Of a stretch of DNA of 64,000 bases, positions 1 through 9,800 are shown one piece after another (position 1 is the stretch's first letter; each line of letters starts with the position of its first letter). The position numbers and the translations under genes are program-made. Source of the DNA: Saturnia japonica (lineage: Eukaryota > Arthropoda > Insecta > Lepidoptera > Saturniidae); assembly GCA_033032175.1 (NCBI GenBank), contig JAVKPJ010000066.1:1-64000 (forward strand), given 5' to 3'. The notes under the pieces were generated by a model that was given only the letters and a program-made list of their open reading frames with translations, did not search any database and had not been told where the DNA came from.

Positions 1-527
1 CCCTGAGAAGGAGATTCTCTACCATCAACGCTATCCACCGTCTCCATTGTGTTTGTACTGCCGTCGCTGCTCATAGACAGACGGTCAATTGACTCGCATC
101 TTTCTAAGAGCACAATCGGCATTGCATCGGTTGTCCTGTTGGATACCAAAGTCGTCGTTACATCTTCACCTCGCAAAATTGTGCCCCCCCCAGAAAACGC
201 GGGGCAGTCCGGGCTAGGCCCGGAGAGGGATTCTCCTGCTCCATTGGAGCCGGTACCCTCCTGGGGTAGTTCATTTTTGAATTTTGCACTATCCATATTT
301 CCGTCATTGATATCAGTGGTCCGTGTGCATGCCAGAGTCGTCGTGGAATGTTCCTGATCGGGAATCCATTTTCGTGCCAAGGTCATCGTATTTAGATTAA
401 GCTCATGTACAAATTTGCCCCCCCCAGAAAACGTGGGGCAGCCCGGGCTAGGCCCGGGGAGGGATTCTCCAACTCCTGAGGAGCTGGTACCCTCCTGGGG
501 TAATACTATGATATTTGTACAATCCAT
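1..527 (-). CDS. M1 ORF1 (gag-like), N-terminal part, runs off the window
   Basis: I translated this frame by hand: it is open for 175 codons from ATG 527 to the window edge with no stop. The start is homologous to the M8 ORF1 start. The N-terminus carries a motif LPQEGT...GESLP...SPGCPTFSGGG twice, with a 234-nt (78-codon) period. The second copy follows MDSAKF, which matches the start of the single-copy proteins in M10 and M13, so the upstream copy is probably an added duplication. After the repeats comes an acidic, Ser/Thr-rich region. The AT-hook, coiled-coil and zinc-knuckle parts of the family lie beyond the window. Function is inferred from the complete relative at 49668-52004: an RNA-binding ORF1 protein of a telomeric retrotransposon. 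Confidence 0.8.
   Translation of the reverse strand, partial: MDCTNIIVLPQEGTSSSGVGESLPGPSPGCPTFSGGGKFVHELNLNTMTLARKWIPDQEHSTTTLACTRTTDINDGNMDSAKFKNELPQEGTGSNGAGESLSGPSPDCPAFSGGGTILRGEDVTTTLVSNRTTDAMPIVLLERCESIDRLSMSSDGSTNTMETVDSVDGRESPSQ
208..224 (-). promoter_or_regulatory. ORF1 coding hairpin, M1 copy 2
   Basis: The sense strand reads TCCGGGC-CTA-GCCCGGA. The closing pair is T-A here, C-G in copy 1 and T-G in M8, so pairing is kept while both bases change. Confidence 0.6.
442..458 (-). promoter_or_regulatory. ORF1 coding hairpin, M1 copy 1
   Basis: The sense strand reads CCCGGGC-CTA-GCCCGGG, a perfect 7-bp stem. It is one of six homologous hairpins whose stems covary (see findings). Confidence 0.6.
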
Positions 528-891
528 CACCTTTAACTCCTCCTCCAGTTCGCAGTGCGCCAGCCGGGATCGGTATGAAGACAACCACTCCCGCCAGCCG
601 CTCCCCGGAATTGGGCCCTTGGGACTCAACTTGAGCCCTCATCGGCCCCAACCCGGTACTGAGTGCGCTGCTCACACGCCACACCCAGGAGTGTTTATCG
701 GCTCTCCAGCCTAGATCCGTAGTGTTCAGCGAGACAGGGTCACCTCGAGAAGGATGTGGCTCTTCACCACGCACTACGGTCTTGAGGTGGCAGGCTAAGG
801 CTCTCTCCAAAAGGAAAGAACTGTATTGCGCCTGTGGGTCCACCTCCTGCAGATCAGAGATACAAGTACCTCATCACGCCTGCTCGACCCC

Positions 892-895
892 AACC
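892..895. repeat. Minimal telomeric spacer (AACC)
   Basis: Four bases (GGTT on the sense strand) are all that separates the M2 poly(A) tail from the M1 5' end. This is the shortest spacer in the window and fits the series 5k+4. Confidence 0.75.
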
Positions 896-920
896 TTTTT
901 TTTTTTTTTTTTTTTTTTTA

Positions 921-1005
921 CGTGGGGAAATCCTGCATGGATCCGCCTCCCGAGCCGGGCAGCTCGAGAGGGGTATGTCAGACTCTTACTGACTAAAACC
1001 CCACG
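921..1005 (-). promoter_or_regulatory. 3'-terminal structured RNA element of M2
   Basis: On the sense strand an outer stem CGTGGGG/CCCCACG encloses three hairpins: GTCAG/CTGAC, CTCTCGAGC/GCTCGGGAG (one G-U) and ATCC/GGAT. It ends one base before poly(A). A 3' UTR structure is needed for reverse transcription start in Bombyx SART1, and this is the likely equivalent. Confidence 0.75.
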
Positions 1006-1246
1006 GTGTTCCTCTTTCACCCATTTGGCCGGGGAGTAGGGACAGCTTACGCATTACTTCTACTCGCCCGACGGGTGTAGGCCCTCATAAGGGGCCACCT
1101 TCAGCGGTCTGAGGGGTCGAGATGTGTGTGACACCCTCCGACGAACCTACGAGGGGCGCATCGAACACTGATGCGCCACGCCTCGGGCCTGTGCATTAGC
1201 TGCAAGGGCGAAGGACGTGCCCGCGTCCGACACCCGCAGGCCGTTT

Positions 1247-4200
1247 TTACGGCGGCAGGAGGTCATTCCTGACCCTGCGCCGCCGGGTTCGTCGACCGCG
1301 GGAGGGGAGCTCTGACGTCTGCTCCCTCTCCCTCTCCGCCGCCTCCTTTGCGAGCATGACGTCCTCGCAGAATGAGGCGACGGAGTTCCACCCGCTCTCA
1401 CTCGCAACCATGGACGAAACGACGGTCGGGAGTGAGAGATCGGGCCCTATAGCCACGATGAGGTCGCGGCGTGACGAGTCCCATGCGGGACAGGCGGTCA
1501 GTGTGTGCTGCGCGTTATCGACCTCGCAGCCACAATGATTGCACCCAGTTGTTGGCTCTCGGCCTATACGACACAGGTAACTCCCGAAACATCCGTGTCC
1601 CGAGAGCACCTGCGTCAGCCGGAAGGTTAGGGTGCCGTGCCGCCTCCGTACCCACGCCGTCAAATGAGGCCTCACGGCCTCGACGGTCGTCACGCCGGCG
1701 CTGGGGTGCTCCAGTCGTCGGTCCCACTCCGCCATGACTATGATCTGGTGGAGCTCTGCCCTCCGCGCCTCGATCTCACGAGGCGCAGGTCGTATTCCTC
1801 TCTCCAACGCCTCCCCGCGCCACCTGTAGAGCGACGCGAGGGCTTCCGCCTCCAGATCCCATGGCTGAGATCCGGCCAGTAGGGAGGCCGCCTCGAAGGA
1901 GATCGTGCGATATCCCCGGGCTGCTCTGACGGCCATCGCTCTCTGCGGCTTGCGCAGAGCGGCGATATTACGGGCCGCCAGGTTCTCAGCCCACACCGGG
2001 GCCCCGTAAAGGGCCATGGACCGCACGATCCCCATGTAGAGCCTTCGGCACGCGGAATTTGGACCCCCCAGGTTGGGCAACAGCCGCGCTAACGCGGCCG
2101 CAGCGCCCATAAGACGGGGGGTCAGCTGCCTGAAGTGCTCTACAAAGTCCCATCGGCTATCCAGAACGAGTCCAAGATATTTCATATTGGACTGGATGCC
2201 GATTGGGACGCCTCCCACGATGATCTGGGACCCTCTCGGTGGCGCATTCCGAGGCCCATGGAAACACAGAGCCTCAGATTTTTGCAGCGCCACTTTTAGT
2301 CCCAGACGCCGAATCCGACCGACGACGTGTGCCACCCCAGCTGTTACCAATATCGCGGCTTCGCGGTGCGACTTAGCTCTCGACGTGACCAGTGTGTCGT
2401 CGGCATAACATACGACACTGAGGCCACGGAGGAGCGCACCGCGCAACACCCAGTCGTATCCGATGTTCCAGAGAAGAGGGCCCAAAACTGACCCCTGGGG
2501 AACACCGGATACGACGTCTCGCCGACACATTCCACTCCGACCCGGGAAGACTACATACCTCTCGGAGAGGTACGCCCCGACTATGCGGCGGAGGTAGGAC
2601 GGCACTCCGTGAAATCGGAGCGCCTCTCTAATTGTGGCCCAGGGCAAGGTGTTAAAGGCATTTGCGATGTCTAAAGACACCGCTATCACCACCTCGCCCC
2701 GAGCAATGGCCTCCTCCGCCAGACTCCTCACTTGCGCGATCGCGTCAATCGTGGAGCGCCCTCTGCGGAAACCGAACTGGTTCGACGCCAAATCCGGCCC
2801 CACGTGCGTTAAATGGCCGACGAGGCGGTTTGCAATCACTCTCTCGAAGAGTTTGCCCACCTCGTCGAGCAGCACAATGGGGCGGTACGCGGACGGCGAG
2901 TCCGCCGGGCGCCCCTGCTTTTGGAGCAGGACTAGACGGCCGGTTTTCCACTTCGACGGAAACCGGCCCTGCTCCAGACACACGCTGAGGAGTCCCAATA
3001 GTCGGGGCTCGAGGACCTCTTGGGCCAGGACCCACGCTCGACCAGGCAGGCCGTCGGGCCCTGGGGCGGTGTTTTTGGCCGCGAGGCGTTTCACCGCCGC
3101 CCTCAATTCTTCCCGGGTCACGTCGGGCACGTCGTCTCGGTCCACGTCGGGCTCGGCCGCGGGCGGAGCCATGTGGGGAGGTGAAAACTCCTCCCTGGAG
3201 GGAAACAGAGCGCTAACCACCTTCTCGAGGAACTCTGACTGGAGACTCTGGGTAACCGGGGGGGCCCATTGGCGAAGTTTGCCGCGTACCATCCTGTACG
3301 GGCGGCCCCACGGATCCCGATTGAGCGTCTCCAGGAATTCCTCTCTGGCCAGAGCTTTTGCGCGCTCAATGGCCCGTCGGAGGGTGAGCTTAGCTGCTCT
3401 GTAACCCTCATGCAGCTCCGCCTCTCCGGGGCTTGCGACCTGCGAATGACGTCGTCTGCGCCTTATCCTGGTGTACTGGCGGCGCGCTGCTACGCAAAGT
3501 GCGCGCAGCTGCGCGATTTCAGCGTTCCACCAGTACACCTGGCGCTTAGCTGGACGACGCCCAACTCTCGGCATCGCCGCGTCACACATATGCGACACGG
3601 CGGCTCGCAGTCGCTCCGCCCCATCTTCGACATCGGCAGGCCTCTCGGGTGTTCCATCCATCACCCAGGCTTGCACGATGGCAGCCTCTAGGAACACCTC
3701 GCGATCGAGGCGTCCCAGAGCCCAACGTGGACTGTCCTCTTCCAGGGCTCTCGGGACCGGTCGTCCCGTGGTCTGAGCGGACACTTCGAATTGTATGTAT
3801 AGATGGTCCGAAAGTGTCTCTACCCCCTCCAGGACTCTCCAGTCCCGAACACGGCGTGCTATTGCAGGGCTAGCGAACGATATGTCCACTATGGATTCGC
3901 CCTGCGGTCGCACGCACGTGTTTATGGAGCCCCTGTTAAGGACGAGTAGGCCTGATGTTACGGCCCACTCTTCCAGCGCCTCACCCCTATTATCCGTGGA
4001 TGGGGAACCCCAAGCCGTAGATTTGGCGTTGAAGTCCCCGAGGACTAGGACGGGGTGAGGGTGGCTGCCCGAGACGACAGTGACCAACTCCACCAAGAAA
4101 GCCTCAAATTCGGCGAGACTCCACCGAGGGGGTGCGTACACCCCCACCACCACAATGTCACCGAGACGCGCCGCCACGTATCCCTGGCCCTCCTTGATGT

Positions 4201-4405
4201 TAGCGAAGGGTGGGGAGCCAGTGGCGGGCTGGGAAATAATGGCAACCGAGCCATCTCGATCCCCCGCCCAGTTATCTCGGGGCGGCACAAAGTATGGCTC
4301 GGCTATCACGGCGACGTTGATTGACCACTGTGCCATGCTTTGGACTAGCAGGTCCTGCGCACTTGCACAGTGGTTCAGATTCCCTTGGAGGATACGAATA
4401 GACAT
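1247..4405 (-). CDS. M2 ORF2: endonuclease-reverse transcriptase, intact
   Basis: This encodes a 1052-residue polyprotein from ATG 4405. An apurinic-like endonuclease fills about residues 1-230, with the NLNHC start, AEPYFVP, LGDFNAKS and LSDHLYI motifs. The reverse transcriptase follows, with YRPIVLLDEVGK, SLDIANAFNTLPW, GVPQGSVLGPLLWN and the catalytic CYADD near residue 666. A C-terminal zinc finger C-x2-C-x7-H-x4-C lies at about 954-970, and the tail is very basic (RGRRTRRRRVR). There is no RNase H. The endonuclease should nick TTAGG repeats and the RT should copy the element RNA onto the nick. The start is two bases after the ORF1 stop (TAA-TA-ATG), which suggests termination-reinitiation as shown for Bombyx SART1. 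The frame is complete, so this is a candidate for an active enzyme. Confidence 0.93.
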   Translation of the reverse strand: MSIRILQGNLNHCASAQDLLVQSMAQWSINVAVIAEPYFVPPRDNWAGDRDGSVAIISQPATGSPPFANIKEGQGYVAARLGDIVVVGVYAPPRWSLAEFEAFLVELVTVVSGSHPHPVLVLGDFNAKSTAWGSPSTDNRGEALEEWAVTSGLLVLNRGSINTCVRPQGESIVDISFASPAIARRVRDWRVLEGVETLSDHLYIQFEVSAQTTGRPVPRALEEDSPRWALGRLDREVFLEAAIVQAWVMDGTPERPADVEDGAERLRAAVSHMCDAAMPRVGRRPAKRQVYWWNAEIAQLRALCVAARRQYTRIRRRRRHSQVASPGEAELHEGYRAAKLTLRRAIERAKALAREEFLETLNRDPWGRPYRMVRGKLRQWAPPVTQSLQSEFLEKVVSALFPSREEFSPPHMAPPAAEPDVDRDDVPDVTREELRAAVKRLAAKNTAPGPDGLPGRAWVLAQEVLEPRLLGLLSVCLEQGRFPSKWKTGRLVLLQKQGRPADSPSAYRPIVLLDEVGKLFERVIANRLVGHLTHVGPDLASNQFGFRRGRSTIDAIAQVRSLAEEAIARGEVVIAVSLDIANAFNTLPWATIREALRFHGVPSYLRRIVGAYLSERYVVFPGRSGMCRRDVVSGVPQGSVLGPLLWNIGYDWVLRGALLRGLSVVCYADDTLVTSRAKSHREAAILVTAGVAHVVGRIRRLGLKVALQKSEALCFHGPRNAPPRGSQIIVGGVPIGIQSNMKYLGLVLDSRWDFVEHFRQLTPRLMGAAAALARLLPNLGGPNSACRRLYMGIVRSMALYGAPVWAENLAARNIAALRKPQRAMAVRAARGYRTISFEAASLLAGSQPWDLEAEALASLYRWRGEALERGIRPAPREIEARRAELHQIIVMAEWDRRLEHPSAGVTTVEAVRPHLTAWVRRRHGTLTFRLTQVLSGHGCFGSYLCRIGREPTTGCNHCGCEVDNAQHTLTACPAWDSSRRDLIVAIGPDLSLPTVVSSMVASESGWNSVASFCEDVMLAKEAAEREREQTSELPSRGRRTRRRRVRNDLLPP

Positions 4406-4407
4406 TA

Positions 4408-6534
4408 TTAATTGGCTTCTTCCATCTCCTCCGTCTGGACCGTCGTCGGCGCTTTAGGAACAGCCGACGAGGTCAGGGGCTGTGTCGGGGCTTTTCCCCT
4501 CTTCCCCCTTCTTCTCTTCTTGGGTGGCGACGACGCCACGCATGTCTTGCCACCAACCCGGTGCCCAGCTGGTTTACCCGCACCGGCACATATTAAACAA
4601 TGCGGGTCCGCTGTGCAGCCTGCCGCCTTATGGCCGGGTTGACTGCAGCGATAGCAGAGTGCACTGCAGTCAACTTCTGAGGAGCATTTTGCCCCCAGAT
4701 GACCGGCCTGAAGGCAGCGGAAACACCTCTGTGAGCGGGGCTGCAAGACTTTTACTCGCGCCGACACCCAACCCACCAATAGCTTACGGCCGTCGCCGAG
4801 TTTTTTGGCCACCGTCACTGGGCACGAAACCACGGCCGTTCCAGCCCCATCAAAGCTGGGGCGTGGATCAGTTGCCTTAACGTGCTCTGGGGGGCATTCC
4901 CCAGCACGTGCAACGGCGGCAATTAGCTTCTCCACTGTAACGGAGTCATCAAGGCCTGAGATGCGCACGTCTGCACACCTCATCGGCCTGGTTACTCGTA
5001 TATCCTCAGCTGGAAAGGACGCCCTAATTTTTTCTGCAAGGGCGTCTGCTTGCAGACCACTCGTGGCACCTGGAACCTCTAAGAGGGCAGCCCCTGTTGC
5101 CGCCCTTCTATAGTTGACGCCCTCAATGCCTAGAGCGCCAAGGTCGACCTGCTCCCATGTTTTCGTTAGCACCTCCCTGTAGGTGATGCCCCTCTTCGCA
5201 GCCTCAGGTTGAAGTGTTATAACCACCGCAGTGGATTTGGAGGTGCGAAGTTTGGGGGCTCTGTTCCTTTTTGGAGGTGCTTTTGTAGCCGCCTTTTTCT
5301 TATTCTTCTTTGTGGCCTTACCCCCCTTACCTACTAACACCCACTCCCCTTGAGTGGGTTTAGGAGTGGCCACCTTCTCACTGTAGGAAGCTTGAGGGGC
5401 GGGTGTAGTCGTCGACTTGGAACCGGCTTTCCCCGCTTTTTCTCTGCCATTCTTCTCAGCTGCTTGCCGGGATTCAGGCTGCCGCGGAGGACCACTTTTA
5501 GGTGCTCTCGTTTTCGCAATCTGCGCAGCCTTTCTATCCGCCGCCAATGGAGGGCGGAGTTGTCTTTCTGGGAGAAGCCTATCCTCCAAGGCCTCGAAGC
5601 GAGCACTCATTATGTTGAGTATGCGCTCGAACTTCTGGTCGATATCAGAATTCTCGCTCCGAGGCCTCCCTGGCAACGGCGGAAACTCCTCCCTCCTCCC
5701 TGGAGCCGGAGAAGTTGAAGGGTCCAGTCCTGTCTCTGTCGCTGTGACTAGAGAGACTTCAGCTCCTGGCGATGGCTGGCGGACCTTATTCAGGTCTGCT
5801 CTCATTAACGTGAGCTCCTTCCGAAGCTCTGCCAGTTCTTCCGCTTGTCTGGTGTTCGTCTCCTCTAGCCTTGCGTACGCTGCTTGGACCCTCGCCAACT
5901 CCTCGGTGGTGGTCCGACTGCGGTATTGTTCCACTGCATCCTTAATGGACACAGCCGCATCCTTGAGGGCCTTCTGGAAAGTGCCTTTTAGGTTCGCCGA
6001 TTTTTTGGCGACTTTGAGGATCACCTCCACGTCGCCCAGCACCCTTTCACTTAATTGGGAGGAGAGCTCTTCCTCCGGAGCAGTGGCAATCTCTTTAGCG
6101 GACCTGTTGTATCGTGCCCGCGATGCCTCCTCCGCCAACTCTTCTTCAGCTGTTAAGCGAAGCAACTCCTCTTTCTTCCGGATATAATCTTCCTTCACCT
6201 TTGCCAACCCCACATATTCTCCTGTAGTTGGGGGCCGCCCCCTACCCTTTTTGGGGATAGAAACTGGCGTTTGCGTCTGGTCAGCACCTTCGACCTTCCT
6301 TTTCCGCCAGAAGGAGCTTGGCGGAGCGTCCTCAGCGCCAGACAGAGGGTTTTCAGACGACCCTACCGTCACCATAGAGGCCTCGCTTGACTCGCTACAC
6401 ACTGACAACCTGTCTAGTGAAGGGTCCCTTACGATAGCCACAACGGGGTTGAATTCACCTTCGCGACCATCCACTTTTCTCTCCTCGCACGTAACTCCAC
6501 TAGTGGAGCCACCGTCCTCGTCGCTCGACCCCAA
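4408..6534 (-). CDS. M2 ORF1: gag-like protein with truncated N-terminus
   Basis: The frame is open for 708 codons up to the telomere junction, but its first ATG is at 6375 (codon 54). The N-terminal LPQEGT motif and the usual start are lost with the 5' leader. Visible parts, numbered from 6534: an AT-hook-like KKGRGRPP at about 95-102; a Lys/Glu-rich helical region about 105-245; a basic linker; a region beginning TAVVITLQPEA that is conserved in all SART-like ORF1s here; and zinc knuckles CFRCLQAGHLGAKC and CYRCSQPGHKAAGC plus a third Cys/His group near the C-terminus. The family role is binding element RNA and bringing it to the nucleus and telomere. Whether this copy starts at codon 54 or at a non-AUG codon cannot be told from the sequence. 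Confidence 0.8.
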   Translation of the reverse strand: MGSSDEDGGSTSGVTCEERKVDGREGEFNPVVAIVRDPSLDRLSVCSESSEASMVTVGSSENPLSGAEDAPPSSFWRKRKVEGADQTQTPVSIPKKGRGRPPTTGEYVGLAKVKEDYIRKKEELLRLTAEEELAEEASRARYNRSAKEIATAPEEELSSQLSERVLGDVEVILKVAKKSANLKGTFQKALKDAAVSIKDAVEQYRSRTTTEELARVQAAYARLEETNTRQAEELAELRKELTLMRADLNKVRQPSPGAEVSLVTATETGLDPSTSPAPGRREEFPPLPGRPRSENSDIDQKFERILNIMSARFEALEDRLLPERQLRPPLAADRKAAQIAKTRAPKSGPPRQPESRQAAEKNGREKAGKAGSKSTTTPAPQASYSEKVATPKPTQGEWVLVGKGGKATKKNKKKAATKAPPKRNRAPKLRTSKSTAVVITLQPEAAKRGITYREVLTKTWEQVDLGALGIEGVNYRRAATGAALLEVPGATSGLQADALAEKIRASFPAEDIRVTRPMRCADVRISGLDDSVTVEKLIAAVARAGECPPEHVKATDPRPSFDGAGTAVVSCPVTVAKKLGDGRKLLVGWVSARVKVLQPRSQRCFRCLQAGHLGAKCSSEVDCSALCYRCSQPGHKAAGCTADPHCLICAGAGKPAGHRVGGKTCVASSPPKKRRRGKRGKAPTQPLTSSAVPKAPTTVQTEEMEEAN

Positions 6535-6549
6535 CCTAACCTAACCTAA

Positions 6550-6551
<2 letters not shown>
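6533..6551. repeat. Telomeric spacer, 19 nt of CCTAA repeat
   Basis: AACC plus three CCTAA-phase units lie between the M2 5' end and the M3 poly(A) tail. Length is 5x3+4. Confidence 0.9.
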
Positions 6552-6587
<36 letters not shown>

Positions 6588-6588
<1 letters not shown>

Positions 6589-6668
6589 GTGGAGAAACCC
6601 ATCATGGGTACACACCCGCCCGGGGGAACGAGTGGTTATGTGAGACTCCTACTCACTAAAACTCCACG
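6588..6668 (-). promoter_or_regulatory. 3'-terminal structured RNA element of M3
   Basis: The outer stem is CGTGGAG/CTCCACG, with inner hairpins GTGAG/CTCAC, CACTCG/CGGGTG and ACCC/GGGT. Compared with family A every stem differs in sequence but stays paired. Confidence 0.75.
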
Positions 6669-6863
6669 GTGTACCATCCGCCGCCACACTGGGGCGACGC
6701 GGGCACTGCGCTGGCATTCTGCCGCGCCGCCCCGGCGGCCGGCCCGGCTGAACCGGGCCCCGGCCTAAATAGGAGACGGCTCAGTACACCCTAGCCGTCT
6801 CCTCCGTCCGCCGAGCCTGTGCAATGAGAAGACGGGCCCCCCGACCCGTCTCCTCTGGCTCGG

Positions 6864-9800
6864 CTAGGGTGGCGGGAGTTGGCGAATGAACCGCCTCCTC
6901 CTGCCACCCGTTCTCCTTTGTCGGAGAGGGCCGCTTAGGGGATCCCCCTCGCGTGCCCTCTCCGCAGCCTCCTTCTGCGAGATGACTTCCTCGCAGAAGG
7001 AGGCCATCTCCATCCATGCATTCTCGCTGCCGAGCATGGCTCTCACCACACTCGGCAGCGAGAGGTCCCCTCCAACAGCTACGGCCAGAGTGCGGCGCTG
7101 CCCCACCCACGCAGCACACTCGGAGAGAGTGTGCTGCGCCGTGTCTTCTGCAGCCCCGCACTCGTGGCACGTAGTGTTCGGTTCCCTCCTGGCAATCTTG
7201 TGCAGGTACCATCCGAAGCAACCATGTCCGGATAGTACCTGCACAAGCCTAAAGCTCAGGGAGCCACGCTCCCTCATACACCACTCTCGGAGGACCGGGC
7301 GGACGGCGTCTATGGTATAACGCCCATAGCGCGCGTCCGCCAGGTCCTCCTCCCACTTCCTAAAAATTACCTCCCGGGCCTCACGTCGGACCCTGTCCAC
7401 CTCCGTGGGAGCCGGAGGCTCCCCTAACTCTCTCCTCGCCGCCGTGAATTTGTACACGGCGGCGAGCACCTCCGCCTCCAGCTCCCACGGCGGGGAGCCG
7501 GCAAGAACCAAGGCCGCCCCCGCGGACACCGATCGGTACCCGCGAATTACCCTCAGCGCCACGACACGCTGCGTAGCACGCAGTATGCGTCTGTTCGTGG
7601 CGCTGAGAGCATCCGACCAGATCGGTGCCCCGTAGACGGCCATGCTCCGCACGACCCCCGCGAACAAACGGCGACAGCTCGCGCCCGGCCCCCCCGAATT
7701 CGGAAGTAGCCGACCGAGAGCTGCCGCCGCTCCCACTATCCGCGGTTCGAGTCCCTTAAAGTGGGACTCGAACCGCCAACGTCCGTCCAGGAGGAGGCCC
7801 AGATATTTCATCTGGGCCCCAACCCGGACCCTCACTCCCTCCACATTTATGTGGGCCCCAGGAGGGGCCCACACCGAGGCCCATGAAATAGTATGGCCTC
7901 GGTCTTATCCGCCGCCACCCTGAGGCCCAACGCCTTTATGCGCCCGACCACAAGGGCAGTGCCCTCTGTGGCCAGGCGCGCCACCTCCTCAAAACTTTTC
8001 CCCCGGGCTACGACTAGGGTGTCGTCCGCGTAGCATAGCACTCGCACCCCCGAAGGGAGAGCTACGCGGAGCACCCAGTCGTAGCCCATGTTCCACAGGA
8101 GCGGCCCCAACACCGACCCCTGTGGAACCCCACACCCAGTGTGGCGCCGGACCATAGCCCCCCTTCCGTCCACGAAGGCGACCTCCCTGCCTTGGAGGTA
8201 GTCCCCCAACAGCCGCCGCAGGTACGAGGGCACTCCGAAAAACCGGAGCGCCTCCCGTATAACACCGTGCGGCAGACTGTTGAAGGCGTTGGCGATGTCG
8301 ATCGACACCGCCAACAACCTACCTCCCCCCTCGGTCGCCTCCGCGGACCACTTCTTCAGGGTGGAGAGGGCGTCCAGCGTTGAACGCCCTCTCCGGAAAC
8401 CGAACTGCCGGTCCGAAAGTACCGGCCCAACTTCCGCCATGTGCCGGACGACACGAGACGCCAGAATACGCTCCAGCATCTTCCCCGTGTCGTCCAGCAG
8501 CACAAGGGGCCGGTACGAGGACGGGCAGTCCGGGGGGCGACCCTCCTTCCCCAGAAGGCAGAGTCGCCCCATCTTCCAGAGCTTCGGGAACCGTCCAACC
8601 GACAAACATCGGTTGAATAGCTCCCGAAGCTCTACCCCCATGTGGTTCAGCGCCACGCCTAACACCCGGCCCGGAACCCCGTCCGGGCCTGGCGCCCTCC
8701 GCTTGTTGCGGAGGCGCTCCACCACCGACCCCATTTCCTCCTCAGTGACGGGGGGGGGGGGTGGTAACAGCTCCTCCGCAACACTCCCATCTAACATGGG
8801 GGGTGGGAGGAGCTCCGGAGGGTCGGGCAGCAATGTGGCCACGACCCTCACCAAGACCTCTGAGTCCAGGGACTCCGTTAAAGGGGGCGCCTGCCCCCGG
8901 AACTTCTTCCGGGCTACCCGGTATGGGCGCCCCCACGGGTCCCTGTCCAGGGTCCTCAGGAGCTCCTCCCACTGCTCATCCTTTGCCCGGCTGATGGCCA
9001 CCTGCAGGGACTTCCTAGTTTCCCTGTAGTGGCCAAGCAGCCGGGCCTCCTCTCCGTCTACTCGAGTTTGCCGCCGGCGGCAGCGTTGTAGCTGCCGCCG
9101 CGCCGCGGAGCAGGCCACCCGGAGATCGGCAATCTCCGGGGTCCACCAATACACCGCCCGCCTGCCTTGCGGGCGGTTCTTGCTCCGCGGCATCGACGCG
9201 TCGCAGACCGCCGTAAGGGCCTTACGGAAACGGCCCGCGGACGCGTCGATATCCTCCTCACTAGGAGCTGGCGCACGCCAGCTCTGCACGATGGCCGCCT
9301 CTTCGGCGAGCTGCCGGTCGAGGCGGCCCAGAACCCATCGGGGGAACTTTGCCCCACCCCGAGCATGGTGCGCCAGCTCCTCTGAGGAGGTGGAGACCTC
9401 AAACCGGATATACCGGTGATCAGAGAAGGTCTCCACCTCCTCCAGCACCCTCCAATCCTGCACACGGCGTGCGACAGATGGCGTGGCGAAGGAGAGGTCC
9501 ACCACGGACCCTCCATTATGTCGCACGCACGTGTGCACATTCCCTCGGTTGAGGAGGGACAGCCCAGCCTGGACTGCCCACTCCTCCACCACTGCCCCTC
9601 GGGGGTCCGTGGTCACCGCTCCCCATGTCCTCGACTTGGCGTTAAGGTCGCCAAGCAGAACAATGGGGAGCGGCGACAGCCGCCTTACCACCGGCCCCAG
9701 GGAGTCCAGAAACTCTTCAAACTCCCTCAGGGGCCGGTTTGGGGAGAAATACGTCCCCACAACCCCGAATCCCCCCCAGGCGGCCGCCACGAACCCAGAA

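Larger units (their letters stand above)
1..891 (-). mobile_element. M1: 5' part of a family A SART-like non-LTR retrotransposon
   Basis: The element reads on the minus strand and leaves the window on the left. Its 5' end is GGGGTCGAGC at 891, directly against four bases of telomere repeat. The 364-nt leader (528-891) is nearly identical to those of M8 and M13. It ends at the ORF1 ATG at 527. No truncation is visible at the 5' end, which is usual for telomere-targeted TRAS/SART elements and unusual for most non-LTR elements. RT and 3' end lie outside the window, so the family call rests on homology to M8 and M13. Confidence 0.85.
896..6532 (-). mobile_element. M2: family A SART-like retrotransposon with intact ORF2
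   Basis: The poly(A) tail appears as 24 T at 896-919. Then come the 3' UTR (920-1246), ORF2 (1247-4405), ORF1 (4408-6534, open frame) and the 5' end at 6532. The 5' end keeps the terminal GGGGTCGAGC of family A but then jumps directly into ORF1-like sequence, so the roughly 360-nt leader and the usual ORF1 start are missing. ORF1 and ORF2 are joined by TAA-TA-ATG. M2 has the only uninterrupted SART-like ORF2 in the window. Confidence 0.92.

Noticed and set aside
8280..9029. Long antisense ORFs opposite the RT genes (e.g. 8280-9029, 2634-3404, 47892-48458)
   Set aside because: They are shadows of GC-rich ORF2 codons in another frame and recur wherever the sense ORF2 occurs. They show no domain and no independent start.
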